A stretch of DNA of 57,969 bases from Nitrospira sp. (GTDB lineage Bacteria > Nitrospirota > Nitrospiria > Nitrospirales > Nitrospiraceae). Positions within the stretch are counted from its first letter, which is position 1. The number at the start of each line of letters is the position of its first letter. The stretch is taken from assembly GCA_022842445.1 (NCBI GenBank), contig JALHPO010000013.1:1-57969 (forward strand). Direction: 5' to 3'. Of the stretch, positions 44,220 to 55,868 are shown piece by piece. Below the pieces are notes generated by a model. It had not been told where the DNA came from, did no database searches, and was given only the letters and a program-made list of their open reading frames with translations. The translations under genes and the position numbers were made by a program.

Positions 44220-44300
44220 TTCTCTACCTCCAGTTGCCGCAGACATGCCCTCGCGCATGTCCAGAATCGTTATTCAATCCGACGTTCGGTTCCTCTCGAC

Positions 44301-44684
44301 TTAGACACGCCGTCGTTTTGGCGGACGGCAGCCGTTATGCGGAATGGGCGTCACGTCACGAATCAGGTTAATCCGCAGTCCGGCTCCTTGCAGTGAGCGG
44401 ATCGCCGATTCCCGACCGGAGCCAGGCCCATTCACATAGACATCGATTTGCCGCATCCCGCTCTCCATCGCCTTACGAGCCGCAGCTTCTCCAGCCCGCT
44501 GTGCGGCGAACGGCGTGCTTTTGCGGGACCCCTTAAATCCTTGATTACCTGCACTGGCCCACACCACCGTATTCCCGCTCATATCGGTAATCGTCACGAT
44601 CGTATTGTTGAACGACGCTTGAACGTGCGCGACTCCGCTTTGAACGATTCGCCGTTCTTTCTTTTTCCCCTTCTTGACGCTCAT
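44301..44684 (-). CDS. rpsK: 30S ribosomal protein S11
   Basis: Platform protein of the small subunit, 127 residues: [36 protein letters not shown], and the conserved end [15 protein letters not shown]. Normal position between rpsM and rpsD. Confidence 0.98.
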   Translation of the reverse strand: MSVKKGKKKERRIVQSGVAHVQASFNNTIVTITDMSGNTVVWASAGNQGFKGSRKSTPFAAQRAGEAAARKAMESGMRQIDVYVNGPGSGRESAIRSLQGAGLRINLIRDVTPIPHNGCRPPKRRRV

Positions 44685-44713
44685 GCGAACTCCTTCATTG
44701 TACGTTCGACGAA

Positions 44714-45112
44714 TTATGCGCTCGGGGCGGACTTCGTCATCGACGGTCTCGGTTTGCTGCCGACGCCGGAACGGCGTCCTTTGCGCGTCCTGGCATTCGT
44801 TTTGGTTCGCTGTCCGCGCACGGGCAACCCCTTCCGATGCCGGAGGCCTCGGTATGTTCCCGTATCAACCAGCCGCTTGATATTCAATGAGACTTCTTTG
44901 CGAAGATCACCTTCCACCCGGTGATCACGGTCGATGATCTCGCGCAGCTTGACAATCTTGTCCTCGCTCAAATCCTTGATGCGGACAGCGGTATCAACGC
45001 CGGCCTCCTTCAGAATTTTCAAGGCGGCCGCCCGTCCGATTCCGTAAATGTAGGTCAAGCCAATATCGGCCCGCTTGCCTCTAGGCAAATCGACGCCAGC
45101 GATACGTGCCAT
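44714..45112 (-). CDS. rpsM: 30S ribosomal protein S13
   Basis: Head protein contacting tRNA and L5, 132 residues: [54 protein letters not shown]. It has a slightly extended basic C-terminal tail. First gene of the alpha operon after rpmJ. Confidence 0.98.
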   Translation of the reverse strand: MARIAGVDLPRGKRADIGLTYIYGIGRAAALKILKEAGVDTAVRIKDLSEDKIVKLREIIDRDHRVEGDLRKEVSLNIKRLVDTGTYRGLRHRKGLPVRGQRTKTNARTRKGRRSGVGSKPRPSMTKSAPSA

Positions 45113-45205
45113 TGCTTCTCCCTTCCGTCGAATCGTGTACCGTCATCCGCTCGATATAAGACACGCCATACCCCATGCGCGCTCGACCGATAGCGAAGGA
45201 CATCC

Positions 45206-45319
45206 TTACCCTTGGCGCTGTTTATGGCGAGGGTTATCGCAAAGAATCCGAACTACCCCTCGCCGGCGCACAACTTTACACTTTGCGCAAATCGGCTTCA
45301 CTGATGATTTCACTTTCAT
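45206..45319 (-). CDS. rpmJ: 50S ribosomal protein L36, zinc-binding type
   Basis: A 37-residue protein beginning [20 protein letters not shown], with Cys11, Cys14, Cys27 and His32 forming the zinc site ([12 protein letters not shown] end). It is easily missed because it is so short. It sits between infA and rpsM, the standard place. Confidence 0.97.
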   Translation of the reverse strand: MKVKSSVKPICAKCKVVRRRGVVRILCDNPRHKQRQG

Positions 45320-45338
45320 GAGAACTCAATGCTCCCTG

Positions 45339-45557
45339 CTACTTGAAACGATACGTGATCCGGCCCCTGGTCAGATCATACGGCGACATTTCCACCGTCA
45401 CCTTATCACCAGGAAGAATGCGAATGAAATGCATCCGCATCTTGCCAGATATATGGGCTAAGATGATATGTCCATTTTCGAGCCTCACCCGAAACATCGC
45501 ATTCGGCAGAGTTTCTGCCACGGAACCCTGTACTTCGATAATATCTTCTTTGGCCAC
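45339..45557 (-). CDS. infA: translation initiation factor IF-1
   Basis: A 72-residue OB-fold protein that binds the ribosomal A site during initiation: [40 protein letters not shown] and [13 protein letters not shown]. It lies between map and rpmJ. Confidence 0.98.
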   Translation of the reverse strand: MAKEDIIEVQGSVAETLPNAMFRVRLENGHIILAHISGKMRMHFIRILPGDKVTVEMSPYDLTRGRITYRFK

Positions 45558-45582
45558 GTATTTCTGCGTTCTTTTCTGCGAC

Positions 45583-46347
45583 TTAAATTTCGCCTGCGAC
45601 TCGACGGCTCAAGATTCGAGCCGGGCCACTTGGTTGTATGGCAATCGTATGTTCGAAGTGAGCAGACAAGCTTCCATCAGCCGTGACTGCCGTCCAACGA
45701 TCCTCAAGAACTCGTATGGCGCTCCCCCCCATATTGACCATTGGCTCAATGGCGAGCACCATGCCGCTCTGCAGCCGCGGCCCCTGTCCAGGCTTCCCAT
45801 AGTTGGGAACCTGCGGTTCTTCATGCAAGTGCCTGCCGATCCCATGCCCCACAAACTCCGTGACGACCGAATACCCAGCTGACTCGATATGACGTTGGAC
45901 CGCATGGGAAATATCTGTCAACCGATTACCGACCACCGCCTGCTCAATTCCCAGATACAGCGATTCTTCCGTGACACGCACGAGCGTCGCAATCTTCTCA
46001 GGCACCCGACCGACTGCCACCGTTACCGCTGAGTCTCCATAAAATCCACCAACAATGGCACCAAGGTCAAGTCCGATAATATCGCCATCCTTGAGCTTCC
46101 GCCCGGATGGTATTCCATGAACCACCTGTTCGTTCACGGATGCGCAGAGCGTCTTAGGATAATTTCTGTACCCCTTGAACGCCGGTATCGCCCCTCTCGC
46201 TCGAATCTCTTTCTCGGCTAGACGATCGAGCTCGTCGGTGCTGATTCCTGATCGAACTTCTTTCCGAACGATCTCCAGCACCTCGGCAACCACTCTCGAC
46301 GCTTCCGCCATAATCTCAATTTCAGCAGGCGTCTTGAGAATGATCAT
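45583..46347 (-). CDS. map: methionine aminopeptidase, type I
   Basis: Removes the initiator methionine from new proteins. The 254-residue protein has the metal ligands in [20 protein letters not shown] (two Asp), the His of [20 protein letters not shown], the Glu of [10 protein letters not shown], and the final Glu in FEHTIAI. It starts with a 4-bp overlap with adk. Confidence 0.98.
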   Translation of the reverse strand: MIILKTPAEIEIMAEASRVVAEVLEIVRKEVRSGISTDELDRLAEKEIRARGAIPAFKGYRNYPKTLCASVNEQVVHGIPSGRKLKDGDIIGLDLGAIVGGFYGDSAVTVAVGRVPEKIATLVRVTEESLYLGIEQAVVGNRLTDISHAVQRHIESAGYSVVTEFVGHGIGRHLHEEPQVPNYGKPGQGPRLQSGMVLAIEPMVNMGGSAIRVLEDRWTAVTADGSLSAHFEHTIAIQPSGPARILSRRVAGEI

Positions 46348-47000
46348 GCCGTATCGTATGCTGCCAGCACCTTCGACAAGCTCTGATACACAGACTCGAC
46401 AGGCCCCTCGCTCTCGAGATGCGACAAGATATTTTTCTTTTCGTAGAAGCCGATCAACGGGGCAGTCTGCTCTTCATAGACCTTCAGCCGTGTCTCAATC
46501 GCTTCCCTCTGATCATCGCTTCGCTGAACTAACGTATCCTTGCACCGATCACACACTCCGGCTTCTTTGGGGGGCGCAAACTCCACGTGATACGTCGCCT
46601 GACACTTTGGGCAGCTCCTCCGCCCGCTCAGCCGTTTTACGATCTCAGCACGAGAAACCTGAAAGTTGATGACACGATTCAGTCCGATGCCCTGCTCAAC
46701 CAGCACCTTTCCTAACTCTTCTGCCTGAGGAACCGTCCTGGGAAACCCGTCCAGGATAAATCCCTTTGCGTAACCGGGATCGGACAACTTTTCACACACC
46801 AACCCGATGACGACGGAATCTGGAACGAGCCGACCTTGGTCCATGTAGGCCTTGGCCTCAAGGCCTAAGCTGGTACGATTCCGAACGGCCTCTCGAAGCA
46901 AATCCCCAGTCGATATTTTCCGGACACCGTGCTGGGTGGCGACCTTATCTGCTTGCGTGCCTTTACCGACGCCCGGCGCGCCAAGAAACACGAGCCGCAT
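46344..47000 (-). CDS. adk: adenylate kinase, zinc-lid type
   Basis: Interconverts AMP, ADP and ATP. It has the P-loop GAPGVGKGTQ (residues 7-16), the AMP-binding segments STGDLLREAV and DGFPRTVPQAEEL, and a long lid holding four cysteines (CPKC and CDRC), which implies a bound zinc. Of 218 residues. It overlaps map by 4 bp and follows secY, as in Gram-positive and several other groups. Confidence 0.98.
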   Translation of the reverse strand: MRLVFLGAPGVGKGTQADKVATQHGVRKISTGDLLREAVRNRTSLGLEAKAYMDQGRLVPDSVVIGLVCEKLSDPGYAKGFILDGFPRTVPQAEELGKVLVEQGIGLNRVINFQVSRAEIVKRLSGRRSCPKCQATYHVEFAPPKEAGVCDRCKDTLVQRSDDQREAIETRLKVYEEQTAPLIGFYEKKNILSHLESEGPVESVYQSLSKVLAAYDTA

Positions 47001-47006
47001 GGGGCA

Positions 47007-48318
<1,312 letters not shown>

Positions 48319-48326
<8 letters not shown>

Positions 48327-48768
48327 CGCCGATGACCTCGACTCTCCCTCCAGCCGACTGAATCTTCGCCTCCGCAGACTTGCTGAACTTATGGGCCTGA
48401 ATGACGAGTGATTTCTTCAGCTCTCCATTGCCGAGGATTTTGATCGGCAGTGTCTTACGCTTGACCAAGCCGGCATCCACCATGGCTTGCGGGGTGATGG
48501 TACCGCTTCCGTTCCAATCCTGGAAACTACTCACATTGACGATGGAATATTCCGTGCGGAAATTGTTGACGAACCCAAACTTCGGCAACCGCCGAATCAA
48601 CGGCATTTGACCGCCTTCAAAACCAGGCCGCTTTCCGCCTCCGGATCTCGCCAGCAATCCCTTATGTCCCTTGGTCGCGGTCTTTCCATGGCCGGACCCT
48701 GGTCCGCGGCCGATCCGTTTTCTCCGCTTCTTTGCCCCTTTTGCCGGTGTCAAATCATGAAGATTCAT
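48319..48768 (-). CDS. rplO: 50S ribosomal protein L15
   Basis: A 149-residue large-subunit protein: MNLHDLTPAKGAKKRRKRIG, GRGPGSGHGKTATKGHKG and GFEGGQMPLIRRLPKFGF. It overlaps rpmD by 4 bp and secY by 8 bp. Confidence 0.98.
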
Positions 48769-48983
48769 GGCTTTCCAACCTCGAGCAGATAACCCACTTT
48801 CTTGATCAATCCGCGAACTTGTGGAGTGTCTGGATGGACGGCCGTCTGGCGTATATGCCGAAGCCGAAGCCCTCGCAGTACCAGGCGATGCGTCTGCGGT
48901 GTGCCGATCGGACTCCGCATAAGTGTCACCCGAACGCCTGACGCTGTCGCTTTTCTAGATTTAGGTGTCGAAACCGTACCCAT
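48765..48983 (-). CDS. rpmD: 50S ribosomal protein L30
   Basis: A 72-residue protein with a 15-residue N-terminal extension before the L30 core: VRVTLMRSPIGTPQTHRLVL, RGLRLRHIRQTAVHPDTPQV, RGLIKKVGYLLEV. Between rpsE (one-base overlap) and rplO. Confidence 0.95.
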   Translation of the reverse strand: MGTVSTPKSRKATASGVRVTLMRSPIGTPQTHRLVLRGLRLRHIRQTAVHPDTPQVRGLIKKVGYLLEVGKP

Positions 48984-49492
48984 TACACCGCCGCCCCTTC
49001 CTGCCGCTCCGCCATGGTCCGACGACGCAGACGAAGCACTTCTTCAGGATTTCTCAATTGCGTGAGTCCATCTAATGTTGCTCGAACCGTATTGAAGGGA
49101 TTACCACGGCCAAGCGTCTTGGCAACCACATTATGCGCGCCAACCAATTCGACCACGGCGCGAACTGCACCACCGGCGACAATTCCCGTTCCGTCGGCTG
49201 CCGGCTTGAGGAGCACATGCTCACCGCCAAAGAGGCCATGCACTTCATGTGGGATTGAGCCGCCCTTGAGCGCAACATGCACGAGATGTTTCTTGGCTTG
49301 TTCGACAGCCTTTGATATGGCGACCGGGACTTCTGCGGCCTTCCCTTTGCCGATCCCCACCCAGCCATGGCCGTCACCGACCACGACCAGGGCACAAAAG
49401 TTAAACCGTTTGCCGCCCTTCACGACCTTTGCGACGCGATTGATGAAGACGACTTTATCTTTCAGGCTTAGTTCATCAGGATTGACTCGCAC
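48983..49492 (-). CDS. rpsE: 30S ribosomal protein S5
   Basis: Decoding-fidelity protein. GTG 49492 is chosen because GAGG lies six bases upstream and the product then begins RVNPDELSLKDKVVFINRVA, the usual S5 start; a GTG at 49519 would add nine residues without a ribosome site. Core motifs are FNFCALVVVGDGHGWVGIGKG and VHGLFGGEHVLLKPAADGTG. Of 169 residues. Confidence 0.96.
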   Translation of the reverse strand: MRVNPDELSLKDKVVFINRVAKVVKGGKRFNFCALVVVGDGHGWVGIGKGKAAEVPVAISKAVEQAKKHLVHVALKGGSIPHEVHGLFGGEHVLLKPAADGTGIVAGGAVRAVVELVGAHNVVAKTLGRGNPFNTVRATLDGLTQLRNPEEVLRLRRRTMAERQEGAAV

Positions 49493-49552
49493 ACAGTGCC
49501 TCGTTTCTGCTCTTCCCACTCGAAATTGGTGGGGATGAAAAGGATGACCGCG

Positions 49553-49918
49553 TTAGAACTGAAGACCCCCTTCACGCGACGCATCGGCAAGCGCTTTGAT
49601 TCTGCCGTGATACATCCGTCCGCCGCGATCAAAAACCACAGTATTCACATTGGCAGCCTTCGCCCGCGACGCAATCAGCTTCCCGACCGCCTTCGCCGCT
49701 TCAATGCTGCTCGTCGATTTAAGGGCCGTGCGCAGCGACTTATCGAGCGACGACGCTGCTGCGAGCGTTTTCCCCTCGATGTCGTTGATCACCTGCGCAT
49801 AAATATGTGCGCTGCTGCGGAACACGTTCAGACGAGGTCGTTCCGCAGTCCCCATGATCGTCTTGCGCACACGCCGCCGCCGCTGTTTCAGTTGTCGTAA
49901 TTTTTCAGCCGTATTCAT
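49553..49918 (-). CDS. rplR: 50S ribosomal protein L18
   Basis: 5S rRNA-binding protein, 121 residues: [60 protein letters not shown] and the terminal REGGLQF. Confidence 0.98.
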   Translation of the reverse strand: MNTAEKLRQLKQRRRRVRKTIMGTAERPRLNVFRSSAHIYAQVINDIEGKTLAAASSLDKSLRTALKSTSSIEAAKAVGKLIASRAKAANVNTVVFDRGGRMYHGRIKALADASREGGLQF

Positions 49919-49927
49919 GTTCGCTAC

Positions 49928-50464
49928 CTACTTCCCTGTCTTGCCTTCCTTTTTCCGCAACTGTTCGCCCGCATAGCGAACACCCTTCTGCTTGTACACA
50001 TCGGGAGGCTTGATCGCTCGGAGATTTGCCGCCACCTGGCCGACGAGGCGTTTATCGACTCCCTTGACATTGATAAGGGTTTGCTTATCCACCTTCACAT
50101 CGATGCCAGCCGGCACTTGATACACAACGGGATTGATATACCCAACATTGAAACTCATCGTCCGGCCTTGAATTTGTGCCTTGTATCCGACTCCGGTGAT
50201 TTCAAGCGATCGTTCGTAGCCCTTAGTGACCCCAAGCACCATGTTATTCAATTCCGCTCGAACAAGACCGTGCAGGGCCCGCAGTTTGCGATCTTCACTG
50301 GAGCGAGTGACAACGATCTGGCCGTTATCCAGCGCAACGCTCACACCCTGAGCTAATGACCAATCTAGCTTCCCCAAAGGACCCTTGACCGACACACTCG
50401 ATCCGGAGACTTTGACATCCACTCCACTGGGAACCGTGATTGGTTTTTTCCCTATCCGCGACAT
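49928..50464 (-). CDS. rplF: 50S ribosomal protein L6
   Basis: A 178-residue protein near the factor-binding site: MSRIGKKPITVPSGVDV, GPLGKLDWSLAQGV, GVTKGYERSLEITGVGYKAQ and the end KPPDVYKQKGVRYAGEQLRK. Confidence 0.98.
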   Translation of the reverse strand: MSRIGKKPITVPSGVDVKVSGSSVSVKGPLGKLDWSLAQGVSVALDNGQIVVTRSSEDRKLRALHGLVRAELNNMVLGVTKGYERSLEITGVGYKAQIQGRTMSFNVGYINPVVYQVPAGIDVKVDKQTLINVKGVDKRLVGQVAANLRAIKPPDVYKQKGVRYAGEQLRKKEGKTGK

Positions 50465-50506
50465 GATTTTCTACATCCCTATTCAGTCGTTAAAACTTCG
50501 CCCCGC

Positions 50507-50902
50507 CTACCACACTGAACACAAAATCTCTCCACCCAACTTATTCTTGCGGGACTCCTGATCCGTCATGATACCTTTCGAGGTCGAGAGGATGGACACC
50601 CCGATCCCATTGCGGACCTTTGCAATATCTTTGCTTCCGACATAAACTCGGCGTCCGGGCTTGCTGATCCGCTCCAGACCCGTAATCATGGGCTGTCCTT
50701 CCCCCACATATCGCAACCGCACATCAAGAATCGGATGCCCGTCACGCATCCCGTCCTCGATGCCATCGACATAGCCCTCTCTCTTCAAGATCTCTAAAAT
50801 TGCACGCTTCAATTTTGAAGTCGGAACAACCACTGTCTCATGACGGCGCTGAGCGCCATTTTTCAACCGAACAAGGAGGTCACTGATCGGATCTGTAAGC
50901 AT
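50507..50902 (-). CDS. rpsH: 30S ribosomal protein S8
   Basis: 16S central-domain protein and spc operon repressor, 131 residues: MLTDPISDLLVRLKNGAQRR, then GLERISKPGRRVYVG and GIGVSILSTSKGIMTDQESR, ending GGEILCSVW. Confidence 0.98.
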   Translation of the reverse strand: MLTDPISDLLVRLKNGAQRRHETVVVPTSKLKRAILEILKREGYVDGIEDGMRDGHPILDVRLRYVGEGQPMITGLERISKPGRRVYVGSKDIAKVRNGIGVSILSTSKGIMTDQESRKNKLGGEILCSVW

Positions 50903-50953
50903 CTGATATCCTTCTACATTCTTAAGACGATCGACCGTAGGCCGACATACCGG

Positions 50954-51139
50954 CTACCAGCTTGATTTGCGTACGCCCGGGATTTCTCCACGGAGACTCA
51001 GGAGCCGAAAACAGATCCTGCACATCCGAAACCGGCGAAGATACCCACGTACACGGCCACATACGCCGCAGCGATGATACTCCCGGCACGGAAACTTTTG
51101 TTTGGTTGCCGCCTTATTTCTCAGCGCTAATCGTGCCAC
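50954..51139 (-). CDS. rpsN: 30S ribosomal protein S14, type Z
   Basis: A 61-residue zinc-binding S14: CGVC (Cys24/Cys27) and CRIC (Cys40/Cys43) are the zinc ligands, and [15 protein letters not shown] is the conserved end. GTG 51139 is chosen because AAGGAG is correctly spaced and the length is exactly that of type Z; another GTG two codons earlier is too close to the Shine-Dalgarno. Confidence 0.97.
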   Translation of the reverse strand: MARLALRNKAATKQKFPCREYHRCGVCGRVRGYLRRFRMCRICFRLLSLRGEIPGVRKSSW

Positions 51140-51183
51140 AAACACTCCTTCTCTTCGAACAATGCCTCACACCGAGTGTGTCC

Positions 51184-51834
51184 CTAGGTGCGAAACGGCA
51201 TGCCCAGATGCTTCAACAAGGCCTTCCCCTCGTCGTTCGTCTTGGCTGTCGTCACAATCGTAATGTCCATGCCATGGATAGATGCCACTTCGTCGTACTT
51301 GATCTCCGGGAAAATCAGCTGTTCCTTCAGGCCGAAGGTATAGTTTCCACGCCCATCGAATGCCTTCGGTGAAACGCCGCGAAAATCTCGGATGCGCGGA
51401 AGCGCCAACGATACCAGACGGTCAAAAAATTCGTACATGCGGCGGCTACGAAGCGTCACCTTAGCTCCGATCGGCAACCCCTGCCTCAATTTGAATCCGG
51501 CTATCGCTTTCTTGGCCCTGGTCACAACCGGCTTTTGCCCTGTGATCGTCCCCAGTTCTGTCACCGCACTCTCGAGCAACTTGACATTCTGCAGAGCCTC
51601 TCCCATACCGACATTGAGCACAACACGCTCAAGTCGAGGAACCTGCATGACATTCTTGTAGCCGAACTCCTTCATCAGCGCCGGCACGACCTTTTGCTGA
51701 TAGGTGTCGCGAAGCCGGGGCCTGAATTTCGACTCTTCGCTTCCCTCATCCAACTTCTGCGGCGCCGCACTCTCTTTTTTCTGCGACTTCCGTTCGGCCG
51801 GCTTTCCGGTTTTGCCTTTTTCTACTTTCGCCAT
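51184..51834 (-). CDS. rplE: 50S ribosomal protein L5 with charged N-terminal extension
   Basis: 5S rRNA-binding protein. ATG 51834 (with GGAG upstream, 16 bp after rplX) gives 216 residues. The L5 core starts near residue 38 ([20 protein letters not shown]) and contains [18 protein letters not shown] and [19 protein letters not shown]. The preceding 37 residues are Lys-, Glu- and Ser-rich ([16 protein letters not shown]) and not part of standard L5 (about 180 residues). They are probably disordered. Confidence 0.95.
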   Translation of the reverse strand: MAKVEKGKTGKPAERKSQKKESAAPQKLDEGSEESKFRPRLRDTYQQKVVPALMKEFGYKNVMQVPRLERVVLNVGMGEALQNVKLLESAVTELGTITGQKPVVTRAKKAIAGFKLRQGLPIGAKVTLRSRRMYEFFDRLVSLALPRIRDFRGVSPKAFDGRGNYTFGLKEQLIFPEIKYDEVASIHGMDITIVTTAKTNDEGKALLKHLGMPFRT

Positions 51835-51850
51835 TCCAAATTCTCCAGCC

Positions 51851-52180
51851 CTACTCGATAGGCTCGTTCGATTTTTTACTGAACCTGGTCCGCCGCCCAT
51901 CCCCCAATGACCGTATTCCTACTCGTGTCGGCTTCTGCGTGACGGGGCAGAAAAACATTACCTTTGAAATATTAAGAGGGGCCTCACGCTCAAGAATGCC
52001 CCCCTGCTTGACCTTCTGGTTCGGCTTGGTGTGCCGCTTGATGATATTGAGCTTTTCAACCGTCACCTGCCCGGCTCCAAGATCCACAGAGAGGACCTTC
52101 CCGGTCTTCCCCCGGTCACGGCCTGCAATCACGACGACTGTATCGCCTTTTTTTATTTTGCTCTTGCGAAGTGCCTGCAC
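51851..52180 (-). CDS. rplX: 50S ribosomal protein L24
   Basis: Assembly initiator protein, 109 residues, with the KOW motif [20 protein letters not shown], then [20 protein letters not shown] and the late [12 protein letters not shown]. Starts at GTG with GAGGACATT upstream. Confidence 0.97.
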   Translation of the reverse strand: MQALRKSKIKKGDTVVVIAGRDRGKTGKVLSVDLGAGQVTVEKLNIIKRHTKPNQKVKQGGILEREAPLNISKVMFFCPVTQKPTRVGIRSLGDGRRTRFSKKSNEPIE

Positions 52181-52201
52181 AATGTCCTCACTTACCGATC
52201 C

Positions 52202-52570
52202 CTACAGCACCTCAGGTGCAAGGGAAATGATCTTCATGAATTTCTTCCACCGCAGCTCGCGCGCGACCGGTCCGAAAATGCGCGTCCCAATTGGCTCGCC
52301 ATCCTTATTGATCAACACACAGGCATTTCGATCGAACTTAATGTAGGAGCCATCTTCCCGCCGCACTTCTTTTGTCGTCCGCACAATCACCGCGCGGCTG
52401 ACATCCCCCTTTTTCACACTCGCCTGGGGAATGGCTTCCTTGACGGCAACGACGACGATGTCACCCAACGATGCATAGCGACGTCTGGTGCCTCCAAATA
52501 CGTGGAAGCACATCGCCTGCTTCGCACCGGAATTATCGGCCACATCCATATACGTGTAGTTTTGAATCAT
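52202..52570 (-). CDS. rplN: 50S ribosomal protein L14
   Basis: A 122-residue protein at the subunit interface: [51 protein letters not shown] segment, and [20 protein letters not shown]. Confidence 0.98.
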   Translation of the reverse strand: MIQNYTYMDVADNSGAKQAMCFHVFGGTRRRYASLGDIVVVAVKEAIPQASVKKGDVSRAVIVRTTKEVRREDGSYIKFDRNACVLINKDGEPIGTRIFGPVARELRWKKFMKIISLAPEVL

Positions 52571-52623
52571 ATCTGCGTTCCGCGCATGCCATGAGATCCG
52601 ATGATCTCAGAACGGTGCTCCCT

Positions 52624-52890
52624 CTATTTTTCAGCCTGTCCCTTTTCCATGACCTGAACGACCCGCCAGTTCTTGTCCTTACTCAATGGCCTGGTCTGAA
52701 TAATCTTGACCCGATCGCCCACCTTGCATTGTCCACTCTCATCATGCGCTTTCAATCTCGTCACCCGCTTGAGCACTTTCCTGTAAACAGGATGAATGAC
52801 GGATCGTGACACAGCCACGACGACGGTCTTCTGCATCTTATTGCTGACGACACTTCCAAACCGGTGATGCCTTTTCACACCCTCAGACAT
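52624..52890 (-). CDS. rpsQ: 30S ribosomal protein S17
   Basis: An 88-residue OB-fold protein: GSVVSNKMQKTVVVAVSRSV, HPVYRKVLKRVTRLKAHDE, VGDRVKIIQTRPLSKDKNWR. Six bases after rpmC. Confidence 0.98.
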   Translation of the reverse strand: MSEGVKRHHRFGSVVSNKMQKTVVVAVSRSVIHPVYRKVLKRVTRLKAHDESGQCKVGDRVKIIQTRPLSKDKNWRVVQVMEKGQAEK

Positions 52891-52896
52891 AGACCC

Positions 52897-53112
52897 CTAC
52901 CCTTTGGCTGCTTCAGCCTGCTGCTCGATCTGCCGGATGACAGTTTTAATCCTGGCAATATCGCGCTTGGTTCTTCGAATTTGCATAGGATTCTCAAGCC
53001 GACCAGTTCCGAACTGGAACCGCAGATTGAAGAGCTCCTGGACGAGCTGCTTTGCCTTATCTGCAAGCTCGATCACTGTTAGTTGCCGCAACTCTTTCAG
53101 TTCCAATGCCAT
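52897..53112 (-). CDS. rpmC: 50S ribosomal protein L29
   Basis: A 71-residue helical protein near the exit tunnel: LKELRQLTVIELADKAKQLV, LFNLRFQFGTGRLENPMQIR and RTKRDIARIKTVIRQ. Confidence 0.98.
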   Translation of the reverse strand: MALELKELRQLTVIELADKAKQLVQELFNLRFQFGTGRLENPMQIRRTKRDIARIKTVIRQIEQQAEAAKG

Positions 53113-53142
53113 ACCCTTACCCCTCAGGCCAGACTCAAGGCC

Positions 53143-53559
53143 TTACGCGAACTCTCCACGAACGACCAGCTTTGTCGCAACAGGCAGCTTGTGAGACGCA
53201 AGTCGGAATGCTTCCTTTGCAACCTCAGGCGTGACGCCATCCATCTCATACAAAATCCGGCCAGGCTTCACAACCGCTACCCAATACTCTGGATTGCCCT
53301 TGCCTTTGCCCATTCGAGTCTCGGCAGGTTTCTTTGTGATCGGCTTATCCGGGAATATGCGCGTCCACACCTGTCCGCCTCGCTTCACATAACGGGTGAT
53401 TGCGATTCTCGCCGCTTCAATTTGGCGACTGGTCACCCAACCTGGTTCCAAGGCCTTAAGACCGAATTCACCCAGCGTAATTTGACCGCCACGATAGGCC
53501 TTGCCCTTCATGCGGCCCTTCTGCATTTTTCTGAATTTGACTTTCTTCGGCGCTAACAC
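53143..53559 (-). CDS. rplP: 50S ribosomal protein L16
   Basis: A 138-residue A-site protein: [59 protein letters not shown] and [20 protein letters not shown]. It starts at GTG with AAGGAGAT upstream. Confidence 0.98.
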   Translation of the reverse strand: MLAPKKVKFRKMQKGRMKGKAYRGGQITLGEFGLKALEPGWVTSRQIEAARIAITRYVKRGGQVWTRIFPDKPITKKPAETRMGKGKGNPEYWVAVVKPGRILYEMDGVTPEVAKEAFRLASHKLPVATKLVVRGEFA

Positions 53560-53571
53560 AACTCGATCTCC

Positions 53572-54243
53572 TTACCCAATCCGCCGCTCAAGAAGAGAAT
53601 CCGGTTTCATTGGCTGAGCCGGAAGCAGTTCACCCTTGTAAATCCACGTCTTGACTCCGATCTGCCCCATAGTGGTGTGCGCCTCAGCAAACCCATAGTC
53701 GATTTCCGCCCGCAGAGTATGCAACGGCACACGTCCTTCGCGATACCATTCGGTTCGTGCGATTTCCGCACCACCCAACCGGCCTGCCACCATAATTTTG
53801 ATTCCTTGCGCACCGAGCCGAAGCGCCGACTGGACACTACGCTTCATGGCCCGCCGGAACGCCACACGCTTTTCGAGCTGAGCAGCGACATTTTCACTAA
53901 CCAGCTGCGCATCAAGTTCAGGCTTTTTGATTTCCTTGACGGTAATGTACGCCTGCCCGCCATATTGCTTCTCAAGATCAGCCTTGAGCTTATCAACCTC
54001 AGCTCCCTTACGGCCGATGATAATACCCGGACGAGCTGTGTGGATGATCACTCGAGTCTGATCACCGGACCGCTCAATTTCCACCTTGGCTACACCCGCG
54101 TGGTACAGCTTAGCTTTGACCGTCTTTCTGATCTTGATATCCTGGTGAAGCAGCTTGGCGTAATCCTTGCCGGCATACCAGCGAGAATTCCAGGTATAGT
54201 TGTAACCCAGGCGATATCCAATTGGATGTGTTTTCTGACCCAT
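53572..54243 (-). CDS. rpsC: 30S ribosomal protein S3
   Basis: mRNA-entry protein, 223 residues, with a KH domain ([20 protein letters not shown]) and C-terminal S3 domain ([40 protein letters not shown]). Confidence 0.98.
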   Translation of the reverse strand: MGQKTHPIGYRLGYNYTWNSRWYAGKDYAKLLHQDIKIRKTVKAKLYHAGVAKVEIERSGDQTRVIIHTARPGIIIGRKGAEVDKLKADLEKQYGGQAYITVKEIKKPELDAQLVSENVAAQLEKRVAFRRAMKRSVQSALRLGAQGIKIMVAGRLGGAEIARTEWYREGRVPLHTLRAEIDYGFAEAHTTMGQIGVKTWIYKGELLPAQPMKPDSLLERRIG

Positions 54244-54277
54244 ACGACGTCTGCCTCAGTACGCGTTAAAAGTGTCC

Positions 54278-54634
54278 CTACTGCTTCTTATCCTGAATTG
54301 TCGGCGCCGCCACCACCACCGTGATATGGCTGGTCCGTTTCTGAATCGCATTCGCCCGGCCCATCGACCTGGCCCGAACTCGCTTGTAGGTGGGCCCACA
54401 GTTGACGAAGGCTTTGGAGATCACCATCGACTCGCTGTCTCCCATTTCCTTCTGCTCAGCGTTCGCCACCGCAGATCGAAGGATTTTCTCAACGACACGG
54501 GCGGCATGCCTCGGCGTATGCTTCAACATCGCCAGCGCCGCGGGAACATGCTGCCCCCGAATCATGTCAATCACAGGCTTCGCCTTGCGTGGCGCGACCC
54601 GAACAAATCGTAATATGGCTCGTGCTTCCGTCAT
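54278..54634 (-). CDS. rplV: 50S ribosomal protein L22
   Basis: A 118-residue exit-tunnel protein: FVRVAPRKAKPVIDMIRGQH, KILRSAVANAEQ and GPTYKRVRARSMGRANAIQK. A 79-bp gap, larger than most in the cluster, separates it from rpsS and holds nothing recognised. Confidence 0.98.
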   Translation of the reverse strand: MTEARAILRFVRVAPRKAKPVIDMIRGQHVPAALAMLKHTPRHAARVVEKILRSAVANAEQKEMGDSESMVISKAFVNCGPTYKRVRARSMGRANAIQKRTSHITVVVAAPTIQDKKQ

Positions 54635-54713
54635 CGTCTTTAGATCCCGTCATCCATCACCGGCCGTTGGACCGGGATGCCCTCCGCTATTGACTGCCGA
54701 CCACCAACCTCTT

Positions 54714-55001
54714 CTACTTCAGCGCAACGGCCTTTTCCGTCCTTGCCTGACCATGCCCCTTGAAGAACCGGGTCGGCGCAAACTCTCCGAGCTTGTGGCC
54801 TACCATATTTTCAGTCACAAACACGGGAATGAATTTCTTTCCGTTATGGACGGCAAACGTATGGCCGATCATGTCCGGAATAACCGTCGATCGCCGAGAC
54901 CATGTCTTGATCAGTTTGCGATCCTTCACCTGGTTCATGTGCTCAACTTTCTTAAGGAGATGAGCATCCACAAACGCGCCCTTACTAATCGATCTAGGCA
55001 T
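54714..55001 (-). CDS. rpsS: 30S ribosomal protein S19
   Basis: A 95-residue protein of the 30S head. ATG 55001 follows AGGAG and overlaps rplB by 8 bp: [61 protein letters not shown] longer frame to 55142 lies inside rplB and is discarded. Confidence 0.98.
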   Translation of the reverse strand: MPRSISKGAFVDAHLLKKVEHMNQVKDRKLIKTWSRRSTVIPDMIGHTFAVHNGKKFIPVFVTENMVGHKLGEFAPTRFFKGHGQARTEKAVALK

Positions 55002-55836
55002 TGCGCACTCCTGACTTACGTCGGGCGATAATGAACTTATCGGTCTTCTTATTCTGTCTGGTCTTATACCCCTTCGTCGGCACTCCCCACGGCGACACAG
55101 GATGGGGATTCCCTTGGCCCGACTTCCCCTCTCCGCCTCCATGTGGATGATCGACCGGGTTCATAACGACACCGCGGACATGTGGACGCTTTCCCTTCCA
55201 TCGGTTTCGTCCGGCCTTTCCCACCGTAATGTTCTCGTGATCGACGTTTCCAACTTGCCCGACCGTCGCCATACAGGTCCCCAGGATCCGCCGCATTTCT
55301 CCGGACTTCAAGCGAACCTGGATGTAATCTCCGTCACGGCCCATCACCTGAGCAGAACCGCCTGCGCTCCGGATCAGCTGCCCACCCTTGCCAAGCTTTA
55401 ATTCAATATTGTGAACAGTCGTACCCAGCGGCATATTGGCCAGCGGAAGCGCATTACCGGGACGAATTTCAGACTGCGGGCCCGATTGCACTTCATCGTT
55501 TACTTTCAGTCCGACGGGAGCCAGAATATATCGCTTCTCTCCGTCCTTGTACTTTAACAGCGCGATACGGGCTGATCGGTTCGGGTCATACTCAATCGCC
55601 TCAACACGCGCGGCAATACCGACCTTATCCCGATGAAAATCAATCTTTCGATACAACCGTTTATGGCCAGCCCCACGAAAACGGATGGTCATACGTCCGT
55701 CGTTGTTCCGCCCCCCACTTCGAATATGAAAAGCGGTCAGCGACTTTTCCGGTTTTTTCTTTGTCAGCTCCTCAGTCGTGACCGCAGTCATCCCACGACG
55801 TCCCGGAGTTGTCGGCCTGTATGATTTCACACCCAT
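54994..55836 (-). CDS. rplB: 50S ribosomal protein L2
   Basis: A 280-residue peptidyl-transferase-region protein: [37 protein letters not shown] and the hallmark [20 protein letters not shown] with the conserved histidine. Confidence 0.98.
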   Translation of the reverse strand: MGVKSYRPTTPGRRGMTAVTTEELTKKKPEKSLTAFHIRSGGRNNDGRMTIRFRGAGHKRLYRKIDFHRDKVGIAARVEAIEYDPNRSARIALLKYKDGEKRYILAPVGLKVNDEVQSGPQSEIRPGNALPLANMPLGTTVHNIELKLGKGGQLIRSAGGSAQVMGRDGDYIQVRLKSGEMRRILGTCMATVGQVGNVDHENITVGKAGRNRWKGKRPHVRGVVMNPVDHPHGGGEGKSGQGNPHPVSPWGVPTKGYKTRQNKKTDKFIIARRKSGVRNA

Positions 55837-55868
55837 AACTCTGCCCTACCTTTTACGCATCACGCTGA

